Shown: in pieces, positions 37,978-46,363 of the stretch
How the letters are laid out: each line of letters opens with the position of its first letter
How positions within the stretch are numbered: the first letter of the stretch is position 1
Origin: Cellulomonas sp. PhB143
GTDB lineage: Bacteria; Actinomycetota; Actinomycetes; Actinomycetales; Cellulomonadaceae
Assembly (NCBI RefSeq): GCF_003752595.1
Contig: NZ_RKIJ01000014.1
Coordinates: forward strand, 1-64,000
Reading direction: 5' to 3'
Length of the DNA: 64,000 nt
Made by a program: the position numbers and the translations under genes
Notes under the pieces: generated by a model
What the model was told of the DNA's origin: nothing
Database searches by the model: none
What the model saw: the letters and a program-made list of their open reading frames with translations, nothing else

Positions 37978-38062
37978 GCTCTCCCTGCGTCGGCCGGCGT
38001 CTGCCGCCGTCTGCCCAGCCGGGCTCGGGGCGCCGGTCCGGGACGTCGATAGACTGCACGGC

Positions 38063-39559
38063 GTGATCCCCGCTCCCGGTACCCAGCCCGTCCGTGTCCG
38101 CTTCTGCCCGTCCCCGACGGGCACCCCCCACGTCGGGCTGATCCGGACGGCGCTGTTCAACTGGGCCTACGCCCGGCACACGGGCGGCACGTTCGTGTTC
38201 CGCATCGAGGACACCGACGCCGCGCGCGACTCCGAGGACAGCTACGCCCAGCTCCTGGACGCGCTGCGCTGGCTCGGCCTCGACTGGGACGAGGGCGTCG
38301 AGGTCGGCGGTCCGCACGCCCCGTACCGGCAGTCCCAGCGCGCCGACCTGTACGCCGACGTGATCACGAAGCTGGTCGAGGGCGGCTACGCCTACGAGTC
38401 GTTCACCACACCGGAGGAGACCGCCGCCCGCAACGCCGCCGCGGGGATCAAGACGCAGGGCTACGACGGCTTCGACCGCGACCTGACGCCGGAGCAGAAG
38501 GACGCCTACCGCGCCGAGGGCCGCGAGCCGGTGCTGCGCATCCGGATGCCCGAGGACGACGTGACGTTCGACGACGTCGTCCGCGGCGAGATCACCTTCA
38601 AGGCCGGTTCCGTGCCGGACTTCGTCATCGTCCGCGCCAACGGCCAGCCGCTGTACACGCTGGTCAACCCCGTCGACGACGCGCTGATGGGCATCACGCA
38701 CGTGCTGCGCGGCGAGGACCTGCTGTCCTCGACGCCCCGGCAGGTCGTGCTCTACCGCGCGCTGCTCGAGATCGGCGTCGCGAGCGTGATGCCGCAGTTC
38801 GGTCACCTGCCCTACGTCATGGGCGAGGGCAACAAGAAGCTCTCCAAGCGTGACCCGGAGTCCAACCTCTTCCTGCACCGCGAGCGAGGGTTCACGCCCG
38901 AGGGCCTGCTCAACTACCTCGCGCTGCTCGGCTGGTCCATCTCGCCGGACAACGACATCTTCTCGGTGACCGAGCTCGTCGAGGCCTTCGACGTGCACGA
39001 CGTCCTGCCCAACCCTGCCCGCTTCGACCTGAAGAAGGCCGAGGCCATCAACGCGACGCACGTGCGCCTGCTCGCGCCCGAGGACTTCCGCGACCGTCTC
39101 GTGCCCTACCTGCACGCGGGCGGGCTCGTCCCCGCCGACTCGTTCGCCGACCTCGACGAGCGCGCCCAGGCGCTGCTGACGGCGGCCGCGCCGCTGGTCC
39201 AGGAGCGCATGACGCTGCTCGGCGAGGTCACCGGCATGCTCGGGTTCCTCTTCACGGCCGACGACGCCCTCGTCGTCGCCGACGACGCGCGGGCCGCGCT
39301 GAGGGACGAGGCGGCCGGCGTGCTCGACGCGGCGGCCGCCGCGCTCGGCGCGCTCGAGGACTTCACCGCCGGACCGGTCCAGGCGGCCCTGAACGAGGCG
39401 ATCGTCGAGGGCATGGGCCTCAAGCCCCGGTTCGCGTTCACGCCGCTGCGGGTCGCGGTCAGCGGACGGCGGGTCTCGCCGCCCCTGTTCGAGTCCATGG
39501 AGCTGCTGGGGCGCGCGTCGACGCTCGCGCGGCTCGCGGCGCTGCGCGCGACGCTCTGA
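38063..39559 (+). CDS. gltX: glutamyl-tRNA synthetase
   Basis: Class I synthetase that charges tRNA(Glu) and, in organisms using GatCAB, also mischarges tRNA(Gln). The 498-residue protein has the HIGH-type motif in [18 protein letters not shown] and the KMSKS-type motif [11 protein letters not shown]. The helical anticodon-binding domain follows. The GTG start sits seven bases after a -10 TAGACT (38050-38055), so the mRNA is probably leaderless. A HAD phosphatase gene follows directly. Confidence 0.97.
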   Translation: MIPAPGTQPVRVRFCPSPTGTPHVGLIRTALFNWAYARHTGGTFVFRIEDTDAARDSEDSYAQLLDALRWLGLDWDEGVEVGGPHAPYRQSQRADLYADVITKLVEGGYAYESFTTPEETAARNAAAGIKTQGYDGFDRDLTPEQKDAYRAEGREPVLRIRMPEDDVTFDDVVRGEITFKAGSVPDFVIVRANGQPLYTLVNPVDDALMGITHVLRGEDLLSSTPRQVVLYRALLEIGVASVMPQFGHLPYVMGEGNKKLSKRDPESNLFLHRERGFTPEGLLNYLALLGWSISPDNDIFSVTELVEAFDVHDVLPNPARFDLKKAEAINATHVRLLAPEDFRDRLVPYLHAGGLVPADSFADLDERAQALLTAAAPLVQERMTLLGEVTGMLGFLFTADDALVVADDARAALRDEAAGVLDAAAAALGALEDFTAGPVQAALNEAIVEGMGLKPRFAFTPLRVAVSGRRVSPPLFESMELLGRASTLARLAALRATL

Positions 39560-39567
39560 GCGCGCGG

Positions 39568-40317
39568 GTGCGCGGCACGGCGGTGCGCGGCGTGCTGCTC
39601 GACGTCGACGACACGCTCGTCGACACCCGTGCCGGGTTCGCGGCGGCGATCGAGGCGGTCGTGGAGGTGTACCTGCCGCACCTGCCGGCCGAGCGCCGGC
39701 CCGAGGTGCTCGCCATGTGGCGCGCGGACGCCGGCGGGCACTACCGCGCCTACACCCGCGGGGAGATCGGCTTCGAGGTCCAGCGGATGCGGCGGGCGAA
39801 CGAGCTGCATGCGGCGTTCGGCGGCGCCGAGCTCGACGACGCGGCGTACGAAGCGTGGCGGGCGCTGTTCTGGGGCACCTTCGAGCGGTCCTGGGTGGCG
39901 CACGACGACGCGGTCGCCGCGGTGCGCGCGCTCGTGGACGCGGGCGTCCCCGTCGGCGCGGTGACGAACGCGGCGACGGCGCTGCAGGAGCGCAAGCTCG
40001 CCGCGACCGGGCTCGGCGACCTCGTGCCGGTGCTGGCCTCGGTCGACACGTTCGGCGTGGGCAAGCCCGACGCCCGGATCTTCCACGAGGGGGCACGCCG
40101 GCTGGGAGTCGAGCCCGGGCACGCCGCGTACGTCGGCGACGAGCTGGACGTCGACGCCCGCGGGGCCCGCGACGCGGGCCTGCTCGGCGTCTGGCTCGAC
40201 CGGCCCGGCGCGCGCCGCGGCGGGCCGCACCCGGAGGACCCGGACGAGGCACGGGCCTCGGGCGTGCGCGTGATCGGCTCGCTCGCCGAGCTGCCGGATC
40301 TGTTCGCGCCGAGGTAG
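39568..40317 (+). CDS. HAD-family hydrolase
   Basis: A 249-residue haloacid-dehalogenase-like phosphatase: motif I LLDVDDTLVDT, a helical cap, motif II AVTNAAT, motif III lysine GVGKPDARIF and motif IV YVGDELDVDARGARDAG. Substrate unknown. The GTG at 39568 lies eight bases after the gltX stop and has no clear ribosome-binding site; a second GTG at 39583 is possible. Likely co-transcribed with gltX. Its stop codon lies inside the left arm of a long palindrome. Confidence 0.85.
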   Translation: MRGTAVRGVLLDVDDTLVDTRAGFAAAIEAVVEVYLPHLPAERRPEVLAMWRADAGGHYRAYTRGEIGFEVQRMRRANELHAAFGGAELDDAAYEAWRALFWGTFERSWVAHDDAVAAVRALVDAGVPVGAVTNAATALQERKLAATGLGDLVPVLASVDTFGVGKPDARIFHEGARRLGVEPGHAAYVGDELDVDARGARDAGLLGVWLDRPGARRGGPHPEDPDEARASGVRVIGSLAELPDLFAPR

Positions 40318-40361
40318 AGCATTCCCGTCGAGGGAGACGTCTCGGGGCACTACCTCGGCGC
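40306..40361. repeat. palindrome enclosing the HAD gene stop codon
   Basis: Perfect 12-bp arms GCGCCGAGGTAG (40306-40317, ending in the TAG stop) and CTACCTCGGCGC (40350-40361), with an inner GAGACGTCTC palindrome. A further CTACCTCGG follows at about 40370. The rest of the 198-bp gap before the next gene holds no open frame I support. Probably a transcript end. Confidence 0.8.
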
Positions 40362-40515
40362 CAGCCCTCTACCTCGGGGCGAGGGGCGAGGGGGCGAGCG
40401 GCGAGCGGCGGACGTGCGGGGACGGGCGCGCCCGCGCATGGTGGGACGATCAGCGCCCGCGATCCCGGTCCGTGACCGGGATCCGGCCACGCCTCGAACC
40501 CAGGAGGACCCTTCC

Positions 40516-41484
40516 GTGCGCTATCTCGACGTCGACACCAGCTCCGGCCGCAAGATCTCGCGGATCGGGCTGGGCACGTGGCAGTTCGGCTCCCGCGAGT
40601 GGGGGTACGGGGACGACTACGCCACGATCCAGGCCCGGGACATCGTCCGGCGTGCCCTCGACCTGGGCGTGACCCTGTTCGACACGGCCGAGATGTACGG
40701 CTTCGGCAAGAGCGAGCGCATCCTCGGCGAGGCGCTCGGGGACCGGCGCGACGAGGCGTACGTGGCGACGAAGATCTTCCCCGTGGTGCCCACGGGCGCC
40801 GTGACCCAGCAGCGCGGCATCTCCAGCGCCGACCGCCTCGGGGTGCGCACCATCGACCTCTACCAGGTGCACCAGGCCAACCCCGTGATCCGCGACTCGG
40901 CGACCATGCCCGGGATGGCGTCCCTGCGCCGCACCGGCCTGGTGGGGGACGTCGGCGTCAGCAACTACTCGCTCGCGCGCTGGCGCAAGGCGGACGCCGC
41001 CCTCGGCGGTCCCGTGCTCTCGAACCAGGTCCAGTACAACCTCGTGCGGCGCGGGCCGGAGAAGGACCTGATCCCCTTCGCGCAGCAGGACGGCCGCGTC
41101 GTCATCGCTTACAGCCCGCTCGCGCAGGGCCTGCTCTCGGGGAGGTACGACGCGGGCCACCGCCCGACGAACGGCGTCCGCCGCTACAGCACGCTGTTCA
41201 CGCCGGAGAACCTGGAACGGGTGCGTCCCCTGCTGCGCGTCCTGGCGGACGTCGCCGACGCGCACGGCGTGACGAGCTCGCAGGTGGCCCTGGCGTGGGT
41301 CCTCTCCCACCCGCACGTCGCGGCGATCCCCGGTGCGTCGAGCCTCGAGCAGCTCGAGAAGAACGTCGAGGCGGCGGAGCTCGACCTGGCGGCGGAGGAG
41401 ATCACCGCGCTCGACGACGCCTCCGCGGCGTTCGACCCCGTCACGGGCGCACGGGCGCTCAAGGACGTCTTCACGGCCCGCTGA
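40516..41484 (+). CDS. aldo/keto reductase
   Basis: A 322-residue AKR. Tetrad: Asp and Tyr in LFDTAEMYGFGKSE, Lys in VATKIFPV, His in DLYQVHQANP. The cofactor end is IPGASSLEQLEKNVEA. It differs clearly from the other AKR at 33918-34931. The start is GTG at 40516, fixed by CAGGAGG eight bases upstream; the frame before it has no conserved sequence. Substrate unknown. It converges on the exporter gene with a 7-bp gap. Confidence 0.92.
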   Translation: MRYLDVDTSSGRKISRIGLGTWQFGSREWGYGDDYATIQARDIVRRALDLGVTLFDTAEMYGFGKSERILGEALGDRRDEAYVATKIFPVVPTGAVTQQRGISSADRLGVRTIDLYQVHQANPVIRDSATMPGMASLRRTGLVGDVGVSNYSLARWRKADAALGGPVLSNQVQYNLVRRGPEKDLIPFAQQDGRVVIAYSPLAQGLLSGRYDAGHRPTNGVRRYSTLFTPENLERVRPLLRVLADVADAHGVTSSQVALAWVLSHPHVAAIPGASSLEQLEKNVEAAELDLAAEEITALDDASAAFDPVTGARALKDVFTAR

Positions 41485-41491
41485 GGCCCGC

Positions 41492-42592
41492 TCAGGTCAG
41501 GAGCAGCACGCCGCCGAGCGAGACGGCGAGGATCACCAGCCAGGACATCGCACCGAGCGCGAGGGTGCGCCGCCCGGTGCGCACCAGGTGGGGCAGGTCC
41601 ACGCCGAGGCCCATCGCGAACATCGCCCCGACGAACAGGACCGTGGTCAGCGGGGTGGTGACGGACAGGACGGCGTCGGGCACGATGCCCGTGCTCCGCA
41701 CCAGGACGGCCGCGACGAAGCCGACGACGAAGAGCGGCACCGGCGTGCGCCGCGGGGTGCGGCGCTGGTCCCCGGCGGGGCCCGGGCGCCGCGCCGCGCG
41801 GATCCCGGCGCCCGCGACGAGCGGGGCGAGCAGGGCGACCCGGGCGAGCTTGGCGACGGTGGCCGTGGCGAGGGCCGCCGCGGAGATCGTCCCAGCCGCG
41901 GCGACCACCTGGGCGACCTCCTGGGTGCTGGCGCCGATCCACAGCCCGGCCTGCTGGTCGCTCATCGACAGGAGCCGGGCGAGCCAGGGGACGACGACGA
42001 CGGCGAGCGACCCGTAGATCGTCACGAGCGCGAGGGCCGCCGCCAGGGCGTCGTCGCGCGCGGCGCGGGCATCCTCGGTGGCGGCGGGGCCGTCGTCGAC
42101 CACACCCTTCATCGCCGAGACCGCCGCGGCGCCGCAGATCGAGAAGCCCGTCGCGACGAGCAGCGTGGTGACGCGGTCGACGCGCAGGAGCCGCCCGAGG
42201 GCGAGCGTCGCGGCGAAGGTGACGCAGACGCTCGTGAGCACCACGAGGACGCCCTGCCAGCCGAGGCCGAGCAGGTCCGGGGCCGAGAGCTGCAGCCCGA
42301 GCAGGACGACGGCGACGCGCAGCACCCGGGTCGCCGTCCAGTCCGTGCCCGCGCGGGTCGCGGCGAGGACGCGGCCGCGGCGACCGCCCGGTGCCGAGCG
42401 CGCCCCGAGCACGGAGCCCGCGACGGCGCCGAGGGCGAGCGCCAGCACGAGGGGCGAGACGGTCGGCGCCAGGCGGGCGAGCGCCAGGACCGCGCCCGTG
42501 GCGAGCACCGCGGCGACGAGCCCCGGGACGCGTGAGGCCCGGGGCGCCGGGGCGGTGCCGCTCTCGCGGACGAGGTCGGGGTGGGTCGTCAT
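41492..42592 (-). CDS. YeiH/YfiH-family putative sulfate exporter
   Basis: A 366-residue membrane protein with about ten helices of the PSE family (UPF0324). Family blocks seen: RVLRVAVVLLGLQLSAPDLL, TLLVATGFSICGAAAVSAMKG and GLWIGASTQEVAQVVAAAG. It is divergent from a LysR regulator gene, the usual arrangement for YeiH/YeiE-like pairs. The ATG at 42592 begins MTTHPDLV with a weak -10-like GAGGGT seven bases upstream; 60 upstream codons are antisense to the regulator. Confidence 0.9.
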   Translation of the reverse strand: MTTHPDLVRESGTAPAPRASRVPGLVAAVLATGAVLALARLAPTVSPLVLALALGAVAGSVLGARSAPGGRRGRVLAATRAGTDWTATRVLRVAVVLLGLQLSAPDLLGLGWQGVLVVLTSVCVTFAATLALGRLLRVDRVTTLLVATGFSICGAAAVSAMKGVVDDGPAATEDARAARDDALAAALALVTIYGSLAVVVVPWLARLLSMSDQQAGLWIGASTQEVAQVVAAAGTISAAALATATVAKLARVALLAPLVAGAGIRAARRPGPAGDQRRTPRRTPVPLFVVGFVAAVLVRSTGIVPDAVLSVTTPLTTVLFVGAMFAMGLGVDLPHLVRTGRRTLALGAMSWLVILAVSLGGVLLLT

Positions 42593-42662
42593 GCATCCCA
42601 CCCTCACCGGAGCGCGAGGGGTCCGGTAGGCCCAGCTCCCTTCGGAACCATAGACTGGCACT

Positions 42663-43607
42663 ATGGCAGCGATCGGGGAACGAGACGCGCGCGCCAGCCT
42701 CGGCGCGCTCGAGCTGCTCGTCGCGACCCACGAGCACGGCTCGATCAGCGGCGCGGCCCGGGCCCTCGGCATCGCGCAGCCGACCGCCTCGGCGGGCCTG
42801 CGCCGGCTCGAGCGTCAGCTCGGGCTCTCCTTGGTCCTGCGCACGGCGCGGGGGAGCCGGCTGACGGAGGCGGGACAGGCGGCCGCGACCTGGGCCCGCG
42901 AGGTGCTCGGCGCCGCGGACCGCTTCGCCGCGAGCGTGGCTGCGCTGCGCACGGAGCCGACGGCGCGGGTGCGGGTCGCGGCGAGCCTGACGATCGCCGA
43001 GTACCTGGCGCCCCGCTGGCTCGCGGCGGCGGGCGGCGCGGCCCGAGACGCGGCCGGCGGGCCGCCGGACCTCGGGACGGAGCTCGTCGTGCGCAACTCG
43101 CGCGAGGTGATGGAGCTGGTGCTCGCCGGCGACGTCGAGCTCGGGTTCGTCGAGAGCGCCACCGTGCGCCGGGGGCTGCGCAGCCGCACGGTGGCCCACG
43201 ACGAGCTGGTCTGCGTGGTGGCCGCCGGCCACCCGTGGGCGTCGCGGCGCAGCGTGAGCGTGCCGGAGCTGCTCGCTGGGGGGCTCGTGGTGCGCGAGCG
43301 CGGCTCCGGGACGCGGCAGATCCTCGAGCGGGCGCTGGAGGCGGCCGGGACGCAGCTGCCCGATCACCTGCCCTCCCTCGGCTCGACCGCGGCGGTGACG
43401 ACGTCGGTCCGGCACGGGGGAGCGGTCGCCGTGCTCTCCTCGCTCTCGGTGGCCGACGGCGTCGCCCGCGGCGCGCTGGTCCGCCTCCGGGTGCCGGGGC
43501 TGGCGCTGGAGCGGGCGCTGCGCATGGTGTGGAAGGACGGTCACGACCTGTCGCCGGCGGCGCGGGCCGTCGCCGCGCGCGCGACGGCGGCGTCGGCGAC
43601 GGCGTGA
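42663..43607 (+). CDS. LysR-family transcriptional regulator
   Basis: A 314-residue regulator. The N-terminal winged helix (LGALELLVATHEHGSISGAARALGIAQPTASAGLRRLERQLG region, residues 13-55) is typical, followed by a LysR substrate-binding domain. It is divergent from the YeiH exporter gene with 70 bp between the starts and probably controls it. A -10 TAGACT (42651-42656) ends six bases before the ATG. The ligand is unknown. Confidence 0.92.
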   Translation: MAAIGERDARASLGALELLVATHEHGSISGAARALGIAQPTASAGLRRLERQLGLSLVLRTARGSRLTEAGQAAATWAREVLGAADRFAASVAALRTEPTARVRVAASLTIAEYLAPRWLAAAGGAARDAAGGPPDLGTELVVRNSREVMELVLAGDVELGFVESATVRRGLRSRTVAHDELVCVVAAGHPWASRRSVSVPELLAGGLVVRERGSGTRQILERALEAAGTQLPDHLPSLGSTAAVTTSVRHGGAVAVLSSLSVADGVARGALVRLRVPGLALERALRMVWKDGHDLSPAARAVAARATAASATA

Positions 43608-43661
43608 TGCCCCGGCGCCGCCGCCGTCGCGGTGGCGCTGCTCACACGGGGCCCCGCGCAT

Positions 43662-43690
43662 TTGGTCGACGGCCCGGGCTCCGGTAATGT
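43662..43690 (+). promoter_or_regulatory. tRNA gene promoter
   Basis: TTGGTC (43662-43667), 17-bp spacer, TAATGT (43685-43690), 65 bp upstream of tRNA-Gln. A short hairpin (AGGGGCC/GGCCCCT, near 43714) lies between promoter and tRNA. Confidence 0.7.
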
Positions 43691-43754
43691 TCTCGCTCGG
43701 TGACACCGCCGGAACAGGGGCCTCGGCCCCTGTGAGCAGGGCGGTTATCCCCCT

Positions 43755-43826
43755 TGGGGTATGGTGTAATTGGCAGCACGACTGGTTCTGGTCCAGTTAG
43801 TCTAGGTTCGAGTCCTGGTACCCCAG
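43755..43826 (+). tRNA. tRNA-Gln (anticodon CTG)
   Basis: Acceptor arms TGGGGTA and TACCCCA with discriminator G, anticodon stem ACTGG/CCAGT around loop TTCTGGT (anticodon CTG), and T arm with GGTTCGAGTCC. CCA is not encoded. It reads CAG codons. First gene of a three-tRNA cluster. Confidence 0.95.
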
Positions 43827-43915
43827 CGCAGCGCGCTGAGCCGTCCGACCGTCTCTCGGTCCGGATGGGCTAGTGTTCTCACCGGCACGACGTCCCTCGC
43901 GGTCGTCGACCACAG

Positions 43916-43988
43916 GCCCCCATCGTCTAGCGGCCTAGGACGCCGCCCTCTCACGGCGGTAACACGGGTTCAAATCCCGTTGGGGGTA
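43916..43988 (+). tRNA. tRNA-Glu (anticodon CTC), copy 1
   Basis: GCCCCCA and TGGGGGT acceptor arms, anticodon stem CCGCC/GGCGG round CTCTCAC (anticodon CTC), T loop GGTTCAAATCC. CCA not encoded. Identical in sequence to the copy 141 bp downstream. Confidence 0.96.
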
Positions 43989-44056
43989 CGACCGACCGGA
44001 GCTCCTCGAGCCCCGGTCGCCTGTTCGTCCGGGCCCCGGCCCGGAGGGACGTCCAG

Positions 44057-44129
44057 GCCCCCATCGTCTAGCGGCCTAGGACGCCGCCCTCTCACGGCGG
44101 TAACACGGGTTCAAATCCCGTTGGGGGTA
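44057..44129 (+). tRNA. tRNA-Glu (anticodon CTC), copy 2
   Basis: Second exact copy of the 73-nt tRNA-Glu gene. The spacer between copies (43989-44056) is GC-rich and unrelated to the tRNAs apart from the AGGCCCCC lead-in. A strong terminator follows. Confidence 0.96.
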
Positions 44130-44152
44130 CGCGCGCCGCACGACGGCGGACG

Positions 44153-44186
44153 AAGGGCCCGGATCCGCGAGGATCCGGGCCCTTTC
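44153..44186 (+). terminator. tRNA cluster terminator
   Basis: A 14-bp perfect stem AAGGGCCCGGATCC with a GCGA tetraloop, followed by TCTCGT. It ends the Gln-Glu-Glu tRNA transcript. Confidence 0.88.
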
Positions 44187-44261
44187 TCGTGCGCTGATGC
44201 GTTGCTCCCGCCGCATCGGCCGGCCGCCGTCTCAGCGACCCCCGCCTCAGCGCCCGCCGCC

Positions 44262-45104
44262 TCAACGACGCGGCGGGATCGCTGGCGGTGGGGGAGCGGG
44301 CGGTCCCTGGCCCCGGTCGAGATCGATCCGGACCGGCTGGGTCCCCGGTGCGGAGGGCGCGGAGCGCCCACCCGGGACCGTCGCGCCGTAGGCGTTCCCC
44401 CCGGATCTCGGCCGCGCGGCGGAGCCGGGGACGATGATGCCCGGGGGCGGGGCGTCGTCGGGCATCGCGCCGGGCCGTGCCGTGGGCGCCGCCCCGACGT
44501 CCCCGGGGCCGCGCGACGCCTCGTACCCGGCGTCGTCGCCCCGCGGGTCGGCGATCTCGGGGCCGAACGCGCCGCCGTAGCCCCGCAGGTGGTGGCGGCT
44601 GCCCTTGCCGAAGAGCGTGGTGCACAGCGCGCGGTAGGTCGCGTCCGGCTTGTCGACGAACCGGATGCGGTGCAGCGCCTGGTCCTGGCCGGCGGACTCC
44701 AGCACGAACTCGCCGTAGCCGAAGACCTGGCCCATGAGCGAGCGCCCGTAGTTCATGTCGGTGACCTTGCCCATCGGCATCATCGCGACGCGCTGGATGA
44801 ACAGCCCGTACACCAGCAGCAGGCGCTTGTCCGTCGCGACGAACCACTCGAAGCGCCACTCGAGCAGGCGCCAGCCGGCGCGCAGCGCCACCGCGAGCCA
44901 CAGGATCCACACGACGTTCGCGATCGCGCCGACGGACGGCTCGAGGGCGGTCGCGACGACGCCGGCCAGCACGAAGGCCACGACGGCGCTGGCGACCGGC
45001 TCGAGGATCGACGCCCAGTGCCGGCGCGCCTCGACGACGACGCGCTCGCCCTCGAGCACGTACCGGCGCACCGTCCGGCTGTGCGGCTGCTCGGTCCCGC
45101 TCAT
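44262..45104 (-). CDS. bacterial PH-domain membrane protein
   Basis: A 280-residue protein. Two hydrophobic helices (residues about 34-56 and 60-80: AVVAFVLAGVVATAL and IANVVWILWLAVALRAGW) precede a bPH2-type domain (WFVATDKRLLLVYGLFIQRVAMMPMGKVTDM, with a repeat of that strand pattern). The last 100 residues are Pro/Gly/Ala-rich and look disordered. Function unknown; such proteins act at the membrane. It is the last of a same-strand set with the 58-residue protein and the IclR regulator. Confidence 0.85.
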   Translation of the reverse strand: MSGTEQPHSRTVRRYVLEGERVVVEARRHWASILEPVASAVVAFVLAGVVATALEPSVGAIANVVWILWLAVALRAGWRLLEWRFEWFVATDKRLLLVYGLFIQRVAMMPMGKVTDMNYGRSLMGQVFGYGEFVLESAGQDQALHRIRFVDKPDATYRALCTTLFGKGSRHHLRGYGGAFGPEIADPRGDDAGYEASRGPGDVGAAPTARPGAMPDDAPPPGIIVPGSAARPRSGGNAYGATVPGGRSAPSAPGTQPVRIDLDRGQGPPAPPPPAIPPRR

Positions 45105-45155
45105 GCGCCGCTCACCTGCCCCGTGTCGTCCGGTGTCGTCCGGTGCCGTGTGCTG

Positions 45156-45332
45156 TCAGGAGTCGCTGTTGAGCAGCGAGGAGAAGAACTGTCCGATGCT
45201 CGTGAAGGCCTGGGTGATGACGTCCCAGACGCTGTGCAGGAGGTCTGCGGACTTGTCGGGGCTGTTGATGACCGCGTAGATGAGGAACGCGATCACGAGC
45301 CACAGCAGCAGCACCTTCACCTTGCCGTGCAT
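45156..45332 (-). CDS. small single-pass membrane protein, unknown function
   Basis: A 58-residue protein, [20 protein letters not shown] at the start, with one transmembrane helix (about residues 6-24), then an amphipathic segment ([20 protein letters not shown]). GAGGAG stands five bases before this ATG, which decides the start; a longer reading adds 20 residues without a site. It lies 51 bp upstream of the PH-domain protein gene on the same strand, and the two may work together at the membrane. Confidence 0.8.
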   Translation of the reverse strand: MHGKVKVLLLWLVIAFLIYAVINSPDKSADLLHSVWDVITQAFTSIGQFFSSLLNSDS

Positions 45333-45434
45333 CGTTGCTCCTCGTTCTCTCGGGTCGTCTCGTGCTCCGTCCCACGGCCCCCGCGGCGGCACCTGCGCAG
45401 GCAGGGCTCGACGCGCGGCAACCGTCGCCGGAGC

Positions 45435-45454
45435 GTGCCCCTGGGTCGGGGCAC
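45435..45454 (-). terminator. hairpin after the IclR-family gene
   Basis: GTGCCCC-TGGGTC-GGGGCAC, a perfect 7-bp stem 55 bp beyond the regulator stop on the minus strand. No T tract. The remainder of 45333-45508 shows no open frame I support. Confidence 0.45.
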
Positions 45455-45508
45455 CGGGTGAAGTGTGGCAGGAGGGGGCGCCGCTGCGACAGACGCCGCG
45501 CCGACGAG

Positions 45509-46228
45509 CTACTCGCCGGCGCGGCGCAGGACCTCCGACAGCCGGTTCGCCGCGGCCACGAGCGAGCCGGAGTGCAGGCGGCCCGGCTGGCGGGTCAGCC
45601 GTTCCACGGGTCCCGAGATCGACACGGCGGCCACGACGCGTCCGGACGGGCCGCGGACCGGCGCCGAGACCGAGGCGACCCCGAGCTCGCGCTCGCCGAC
45701 CGACTGGGCCCAGCCGCGCCGTCGGACGCCCGAGAGGATCGTGGCGGAGAACTTGGCCTCGCGCAGGCCGCGGTGCAGGCGGTCCGGCTCCTCCCAGGCG
45801 AGGAGGATCTGGGCGGCGGACCCGGCCTGCATGGTCAGCGTCGCGCCGACCGGGATCGAGTCGCGCAGGCCGACCGGCCGCTCGGCCGCGGCCACGCAGA
45901 TGCGGTGGTCGCCCTGGCGGCGGTAGAGCTGGGCGCTCTCGCCCGTGTGGTCGCGCAGCGCCATGAGCACGGGGTTCGCCGCGGCCAGCAGCCGGTCCTC
46001 GCCCGCCGCCGTGGCCAGCTCGTTCAGCCGGGGTCCGAGGACGAACCGTCCCTGCATGTCGCGCGCGACCATCCGGTGGTGCTCGAGCGCCACGGCGAGG
46101 CGGTGGGCCGTCGGGCGGGCGAGCCCGGTCGAGGTGACGAGCTGCGCGAGGGTGGCGGGCCCGGCCTCCAGGGCGCCCAGCACGGACGCCGCCTTGTCCA
46201 GCACGCCGACTCCGCTAGTATTGTCCAT
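45509..46228 (-). CDS. ndgR: IclR-family regulator of leucine genes (LtbR/NdgR-like)
   Basis: A 239-residue IclR-type regulator: N-terminal winged helix ([23 protein letters not shown], then [20 protein letters not shown]) and a C-terminal effector domain ([24 protein letters not shown], with [23 protein letters not shown]). Its place, divergent from leuCD, is that of LtbR of C. glutamicum and NdgR of Streptomyces, which control leuCD and other amino-acid genes. The palindrome GTCCATAGGAC covers its own start codon. CAATAT six bases upstream on this strand fits a leaderless -10. Confidence 0.92.
   Translation of the reverse strand: MDNTSGVGVLDKAASVLGALEAGPATLAQLVTSTGLARPTAHRLAVALEHHRMVARDMQGRFVLGPRLNELATAAGEDRLLAAANPVLMALRDHTGESAQLYRRQGDHRICVAAAERPVGLRDSIPVGATLTMQAGSAAQILLAWEEPDRLHRGLREAKFSATILSGVRRRGWAQSVGERELGVASVSAPVRGPSGRVVAAVSISGPVERLTRQPGRLHSGSLVAAANRLSEVLRRAGE
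46194..46221 (+). promoter_or_regulatory. leuCD promoter
   Basis: TTGTCC (46194-46199), 16-bp spacer, TAGTAT (46216-46221). It gives a leader of about 135 nt before leuC. The -10 abuts the GTCCATAGGAC palindrome. Confidence 0.65.
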
Positions 46229-46233
46229 AGGAC
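46223..46233. promoter_or_regulatory. candidate operator for the IclR-family regulator
   Basis: GTCC-ATA-GGAC lies directly after the leuCD -10 and overlaps the regulator's start codon, so one bound protein could block both directions. A flanking TATTG/ATATTG makes the centre AT-rich in an otherwise GC-rich region. Confidence 0.6.
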
Positions 46234-46363
46234 GATATTGGCGTCTCGCCTCGTGAGATGCAAGTCTGGATGCACGGCGAGTCGCACGACGGGCCCGCGA
46301 CGGCTCCTGCCCCCCGTGGGCCGGGACGCACGGACCACCAACATGCAGTCAGGAAGGAACATC

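Noticed and set aside
43916-44129. tRNA-Glu pair as attachment-site duplication of an integrated element
   Set aside because: The copies are full-length and only 141 bp apart, with no integrase or foreign genes between or beside them.
45335-46363. Extended N-terminus of LeuC
   Set aside because: The in-frame extension is antisense to the IclR-family gene and crosses the promoter region; the ATG at 46364 has a ribosome-binding site and starts the conserved sequence.
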